Assembly (NCBI GenBank): GCA_902606255.1
Contig: CACLFQ010000008.1
Location: 1 to 36,892, forward strand
Source of the DNA: an uncultured Prochlorococcus sp.
Lineage (GTDB): Bacteria > Cyanobacteriota > Cyanobacteriia > PCC-6307 > Cyanobiaceae
Direction: 5' to 3'
DNA length: 36,892 nucleotides
The position numbers and the translations under genes are program-made. Position 1 is the first letter of the stretch. Each line of letters begins with the position of its first letter. Shown here in pieces: positions 33,277 to 36,892 of the stretch. Under the pieces are notes generated by a model that did no database searches, had not been told where the DNA came from, and worked only from the letters and a program-made list of their open reading frames with translations.

Positions 33277-33849
33277 GTGAAAGAAGTCTTTATCAGTTTT
33301 GCAGTTTTTGTTTTTTGTGTTTCATTAACTATTTTCAGTCAATTTAATTCACCTCAAGTTGTTAATGCTGCTGAATCAGAAAATCAATTAATTCAACAAA
33401 AGCCTCTTGCAAAATCATCAAATATTTCAAATAATAATTTATTTGAACTAGACCCATCAGATCCAAATCCTATACTTTTCGCTATGGCAGAAGAAACACC
33501 ATCAGACAGCAATTCAAGGACTACAGAAAGTGGTCTAATTATTGCAGATATTGTAAATGGGGAAGGAGATGAAGCTAGTGCTGGGCAAACAGTTACAGTA
33601 AATTACACAGGAACTTTAGAAGACGGGACACAATTTGATACCAGTATCGGAAGAGCTCCATTCAGCTTTCCCTTGGGTGCTGGACGAGTAATAAAAGGTT
33701 GGGACGAAGGTGTAGCAGGCATGAAAGTTGGAGGTAAAAGAAAATTGACAATACCTCCGGAACTTGGATACGGATCTAGAGGAGCAGGAAATGTAATACC
33801 TGCTAATGCGACTTTAATATTTGATGTTGAATTATTAAAAGTCGATTAA
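33277..33849 (+). CDS. exported FKBP-type peptidyl-prolyl isomerase
   Basis: 190 aa. An N-terminal signal peptide is visible ([17 protein letters not shown], possible cleavage near VVNAAES at ~33). A disordered linker follows to ~83. The FKBP domain covers ~84-190: [40 protein letters not shown] and the conserved PPELGYG and [14 protein letters not shown]. Aromatic and Asp residues of the active site are present. It should act in the periplasm or thylakoid lumen. The start is GTG. It is divergent from lnt and upstream of sodN by about 80 bases. Confidence 0.94.
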   Translation: MKEVFISFAVFVFCVSLTIFSQFNSPQVVNAAESENQLIQQKPLAKSSNISNNNLFELDPSDPNPILFAMAEETPSDSNSRTTESGLIIADIVNGEGDEASAGQTVTVNYTGTLEDGTQFDTSIGRAPFSFPLGAGRVIKGWDEGVAGMKVGGKRKLTIPPELGYGSRGAGNVIPANATLIFDVELLKVD

Positions 33850-33927
33850 ATTAAGTAAGAAAAATATCTAAGACTTTTCAATTTAGTTAATCTCCAAGTA
33901 TTATATATACAACATCATATATTTGAA

Positions 33928-34401
33928 ATGTTAAGTAAATTCATCAATTCTTTTCTAGATAAAAAATCTCCAATTACAGTCCATGCTCACTGTGACGGTC
34001 CTTGTGGTGTTTACGACCCAGCATCTACGAGAGTTGCAGCTGAAGCAGTTTTATCAATGACAAAAAAACTTATTGCATTAGAAGCTCCTCCCAGCACTGA
34101 TTCAGCAGCGTGGGCTGCATACAGTAATACATTTTCTAGATATGTTGCAGTTAAAGAAGAGCAAGCAAAAGAAACAAAGAAAGAAATTCTAATTTTATGG
34201 ACAGATTACTTTAAACCAGTTCACTTAGAAACTTATCCAGACTTACATGAAACCATTTGGAAGGCTGCCAAATTATGCAGTGCATGCAAAGTTAATATTG
34301 ACTTAGCTCAAGCTGAAGAACTCATGAGTTATGTAGAAAAGATTCATAGTATTTTCTGGGCTTCAAAAGGAAGATCAGACGCTTTTGTAAAAGCTAGTTA
34401 A
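33928..34401 (+). CDS. sodN: nickel superoxide dismutase
   Basis: 157 aa. It dismutates superoxide with a Ni centre. The Ni-hook motif HCDGPCGVYDP is at residues 21-31, with His21, Cys22 and Cys26 as ligands (His1, Cys2, Cys6 of the mature enzyme). A 20-residue leader (MLSKF...VHA) must be cut between Ala20 and His21 so that the amino group of His can bind Ni. The remaining ~130 residues form the four-helix bundle. The protease that would cut the leader follows 8 bases downstream. ATG start; the upstream gap contains an AT-rich promoter-like block. Confidence 0.97.
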   Translation: MLSKFINSFLDKKSPITVHAHCDGPCGVYDPASTRVAAEAVLSMTKKLIALEAPPSTDSAAWAAYSNTFSRYVAVKEEQAKETKKEILILWTDYFKPVHLETYPDLHETIWKAAKLCSACKVNIDLAQAEELMSYVEKIHSIFWASKGRSDAFVKAS

Positions 34402-34409
34402 CCAGAATT

Positions 34410-34802
34410 ATTTTCAAAAGTTTATTTGATTTTATTTTATTTTTTTTAGGTTTAAGAAAAACTGCCATTATTAATGGTAAATCGATGTTACCTTACCTAA
34501 AAGAAGGGGATGTTGTATTTTTTAAAAAATATAAAAAGAATAAATCAATACTTAAAAATCGACAAATAGTTATTTTTAATCATCCACTTAAAAATCAAAA
34601 CCTAATAAAAAGGATAAATTCAGTAAATCAAAATAATATTGAGGTTATTGGCGACAATATTGAATTTAGCGAAGATAGTAATAAATTTGGATTAATCAAT
34701 AACGAAAAAATAATTGGGATTTTCACCTCTAAATTAATTATTCCTAAATTAAAAAATTTTTTAATTAAAAAAAACAGAAGCACTTCTTTGAATCCAAAAT
34801 AA
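34410..34802 (+). CDS. sodX: nickel superoxide dismutase maturation protease (S24/S26 type)
   Basis: 130 aa from an ATT at 34410. An ATG occurs at 34485, but it would cut off the nucleophile. Translating upstream gives NGKSMLPYLKEGD, where Ser25 is the signal-peptidase-like nucleophile; Lys67 in NLIKRI is the likely base. Residues ~2-15 are hydrophobic (FKSLFDFILFFLGL), a membrane anchor as in the family. No ATG, GTG or TTG exists in frame between an upstream TAG (34395-34397) and the Ser. So the start must be non-canonical (ATT at 34407 or 34410), or an indel in the T8 run at 34440-34447 is hidden. It lies right behind sodN and overlaps the convergent Ni permease by 42 bases. Confidence 0.85.
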   Translation: MFKSLFDFILFFLGLRKTAIINGKSMLPYLKEGDVVFFKKYKKNKSILKNRQIVIFNHPLKNQNLIKRINSVNQNNIEVIGDNIEFSEDSNKFGLINNEKIIGIFTSKLIIPKLKNFLIKKNRSTSLNPK

Positions 34803-35432
34803 TCCCAAAGAAAAGGAAAGCCCTCCTGCTACAGCTATTAATCTTTTAATAAATTTTTGACTTGCTTTAAAGGTGGTAAAAGATATTAAACAAGTAAAAA
34901 GATTCATACTTATTAGTGAACCAATCAAATATGAAATCAAATATAAGTAAGCACTTGTTAAAGGTAGTGCTAAAGCAGGAAGAACTGCAAGAAAATGTGA
35001 ACCTCCAGCTATACCGTGTAACAAGCCTAAACCAGTCAAAGCATGTGAGTGCTTATTATTATTTTTTTGTTCCTTAACATGAAAGTGAAAGTGACGATGG
35101 GCAATTCCATTCTCATGCTTATGGGAATGCGAGTGGATACTTAATTGAAAAGAATTTTTTATAGCAAATACTCCAACAATTAGAAGAGAAATTCCAACTA
35201 GGAATTCGGCAATATTAGAAAATTTGTTTAATGGCGTAATATCCTTAATAAAAATCGCTAGAAAAGCTAACAAGAGGACACCTGAAGAGTGTCCTAAGCC
35301 CCACGAGAAACTATTTTTAAGAGCTTTTTGGGGATTATTAATTGCTGCTGGCACCATTGCAATTAGATGATCAGCCCCACTAACTACATGCACAAATCCT
35401 GCAACTATACCTGTTAAAATTACAGCCTGCAT
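34761..35432 (-). CDS. HupE/UreJ-like nickel permease
   Basis: 223 aa with about six membrane segments. The metal-transport motif FVHVVSGADHLIAM has His15, Asp21 and His22, and GLGHSS has His48. A second cluster GLLHGIAGGSH carries His139 and His146. Between helices there is a loop of ten His among residues 100-130 (HSHSHKHENG, HRHFHFH, KHSH), likely a metal-gathering segment. Such proteins import Ni2+ for NiSOD, urease or hydrogenase. Facing sodN and sodX, it probably supplies Ni for SodN. Specificity for Ni over Co is inferred from context. ATG start. Confidence 0.85.
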   Translation of the reverse strand: MQAVILTGIVAGFVHVVSGADHLIAMVPAAINNPQKALKNSFSWGLGHSSGVLLLAFLAIFIKDITPLNKFSNIAEFLVGISLLIVGVFAIKNSFQLSIHSHSHKHENGIAHRHFHFHVKEQKNNNKHSHALTGLGLLHGIAGGSHFLAVLPALALPLTSAYLYLISYLIGSLISMNLFTCLISFTTFKASQKFIKRLIAVAGGLSFSLGLFWIQRSASVFFN

Positions 35433-35487
35433 ATATATTCAGTACAACTCTGTTTATACAATTTTATAGCACGATTCGAAGTCAATA

Positions 35488-36375
35488 TTAAATTGAGTTA
35501 AATAATTTCTTGAACGATTGTTCAATATCAGTTTCTCTCATAAAAGTTTCACCAATTAATACTCCCTTAATTCCAATAGATCTAAGCGATTCTAAATCAT
35601 CGGCACAATTAATTCCAGATTCACTTATGGGAATAATATTTTGTTTTAAAAATATATCTGCATATGTATGCATCAATTCTATTGATGTTTTTAAATCCGT
35701 TTTAAAAGTCTTTAAATCCCTATTATTTATTCCAATCAAATTAAAAGATTTTAACTTTAGAATCCTTTCTAATTCATTAGAGTTATGGACTTCAACAAGA
35801 ACATTCATCTTTAAATTATCAGCTATTTTCTTTAAATAAATTAAATCGTCATCACTTAAAATCGCAGCGATTAATAATATTGCATCAGCACCAGATACCC
35901 TTGCTTTATAAATCTGATAAGCAGAAATAATAAAATCTTTGCAGAGTAGAGGGAGATTAGTTGATCTCCTTACACTTTCGAGTATTTCATAACTGCCTTG
36001 AAAAAACCTTTTATCGGTAAGTACTGAGATACATGATGCACCTAATCCTTCATAACAAATTGCGATGTTTTCAGGATTAAAATCTTTTCTAATAACTCCT
36101 TTACTCGGACTAGCTTTTTTTATTTCAGCAATAACTCCTGGTTTTATTTTTGACTCCAAAATATTTTTATAAAAATCTTTGGGAGTAGGTAGTTTTTCAA
36201 TCTTTTTGATGAGATCTTCTAAAGAGACTATTTTTTTAAAATTCTTAATTTCAATATCCTTGTGCCATACAATTTCTTCCAGAATATTTTTTGCTTGTGC
36301 TTCTCTATGAGGTACAGCATATTCTAAATTTTCTACCCTTACTGTTGGATTTGGTGGCCTGCGTCTTATCTCCAT
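35488..36375 (-). CDS. trpC: indole-3-glycerol-phosphate synthase
   Basis: 295 aa. It closes the indole ring in tryptophan synthesis. The TIM-barrel motifs are complete: [14 protein letters not shown] with catalytic Lys and Glu, [41 protein letters not shown] and [10 protein letters not shown]. The first ~35 residues ([20 protein letters not shown]) are the cyanobacterial N-terminal extension. ATG start. It lies 12 bases downstream of the lpdA stop on the same strand. Confidence 0.97.
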   Translation of the reverse strand: MEIRRRPPNPTVRVENLEYAVPHREAQAKNILEEIVWHKDIEIKNFKKIVSLEDLIKKIEKLPTPKDFYKNILESKIKPGVIAEIKKASPSKGVIRKDFNPENIAICYEGLGASCISVLTDKRFFQGSYEILESVRRSTNLPLLCKDFIISAYQIYKARVSGADAILLIAAILSDDDLIYLKKIADNLKMNVLVEVHNSNELERILKLKSFNLIGINNRDLKTFKTDLKTSIELMHTYADIFLKQNIIPISESGINCADDLESLRSIGIKGVLIGETFMRETDIEQSFKKLFNSI

Positions 36376-36387
36376 TAATTTTAGATA

Positions 36388-36892
36388 TTATTTTATTTGA
36401 GAAGCCGCTTGTTTATATGCGACCTCAACTACTTCACTAAGAGTAGGATGAGTATGAACTTCTTTAGATAATTCAACTACATCTTGGTTCCTTGAAATAG
36501 CGTTCGAAATTTCTTGAATTAAATCAGCTGCATGTAACCCAAAAATATGAGCACCTAATACTTTCCCATTATCTTTATTGAAAATCAACTTTAGCAATCC
36601 ATCACTCTCCAATTCAGCCAATGCTTTTGAATTAGCCTTAAAGAAACTTTTGACAACTCCCAAAGTAAAATTTTCTTTTGCAGATATCTCTTTAGCTTCA
36701 ACTTCAGAGAGACCAACTGAACTTATCTCTGGGTGAGTAAAGGTTGCTGCAGGGATACTTTTATAGTTAATTTCGACATTACCACCGCAAATATTATCAA
36801 CAGCAATAGTACCCTGCGCTGCAGCTGTATGGGCAAGCATTAGTTTGCCCGTTACATCTCCAACTGCCCAAATGTTAGGGATTATTTCATCA
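36388..36892 (-). CDS. lpdA: dihydrolipoamide dehydrogenase, C-terminal part (cut by window edge)
   Basis: Only the last ~167 codons are in the window; the frame runs off the right end (first whole codon at 36889-36891). It starts inside the FAD-binding end of the enzyme (NIWAVGDVTG). The dimerisation domain follows, with AATFTHPEISSVGLSE and the active-site His in VHTHPTLSEVVEVAY, whose His-Glu pair is intact. The enzyme reoxidises the lipoamide of pyruvate dehydrogenase, so it works in the same complex as pdhA in this window. Confidence 0.95.
   Translation of the reverse strand, partial: DEIIPNIWAVGDVTGKLMLAHTAAAQGTIAVDNICGGNVEINYKSIPAATFTHPEISSVGLSEVEAKEISAKENFTLGVVKSFFKANSKALAELESDGLLKLIFNKDNGKVLGAHIFGLHAADLIQEISNAISRNQDVVELSKEVHTHPTLSEVVEVAYKQAASQIK

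Noticed and set aside
35442-35458. AGTAC-containing sequence upstream of the Ni permease, as a LexA box
   Set aside because: The second half-site has the wrong spacing and lacks the GTWC match.

Overview
The window looks like a chromosomal segment of a high-light Prochlorococcus marinus or a very close marine picocyanobacterium. The grounds are a very AT-rich sequence, small and tightly packed genes, cyanobacterial families (high-light-inducible protein, the Ftn2/ZipN division protein, ThiD2-ThiE fusion, DUF3611, DUF3122, TIGR03792, a Met/Gly-tailed Ffh), a nickel superoxide dismutase in place of other SODs, and a cyanobacterial-type LexA operator. Species assignment is inference from gene content; no database was searched.

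Layout. 1-2.2 kb: a possible acidic microprotein, an SRAP DNA-protein crosslink repair protein, a DUF1651-like protein and RluF. 2.2-3.9 kb is the only accessory-looking part. It holds a decayed tRNA-Pro 3' half, a small membrane gene broken by an in-frame TGA, an hli gene, a C11A10 homopolymer, a second tRNA-3'-end-like relic and a basic one-helix protein. 4.1-9.6 kb (minus strand): lexA with its operator, argF, ftsH, ribD, a DUF3122 lipocalin-like secreted protein and an unknown protein. 9.6-16.6 kb: cobL, NAD kinase, pheS, surE, DUF3611, ribF, thiE and thiS. 16.6-17.0 kb holds two microproteins. 17.0-20.3 kb (minus) is a tightly coupled operon era, trmD-ispF (one continuous fused frame), TIGR03792 and larB. 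20.3-26.7 kb: an unknown protein, a BI-1 membrane protein, phoH, rpsP, ffh and ftn2. 26.8-33.2 kb: pdhA, a group 2 sigma factor, nnr, mnmA and lnt. 33.3-35.4 kb: an exported FKBP, then a nickel module (sodN, its maturation protease sodX, and a HupE-like Ni permease facing it). 35.5-36.9 kb: trpC and the C-terminal part of a dihydrolipoamide dehydrogenase cut by the window edge.

How the genes relate. Most are core housekeeping: cofactor synthesis (riboflavin/FAD, thiamine, cobalamin, NADP, repair of damaged NAD(P)H), translation and tRNA modification (pheS, rluF, trmD, mnmA, rpsP), protein targeting and quality control (ffh, ftsH, lnt, FKBP), cell division (ftn2) and regulation (lexA, sigma factor). 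The nickel module supplies, matures and uses Ni for superoxide defence.

I did not find a clear new defence or mobile system. The most interesting items are the hli segment bounded by two tRNA 3'-end relics (a likely scar of tRNA-targeted integration), the TrmD-IspF fusion, the sodX gene that must start at a non-canonical ATT to keep its catalytic serine, and the nonsense-interrupted gene behind hli.
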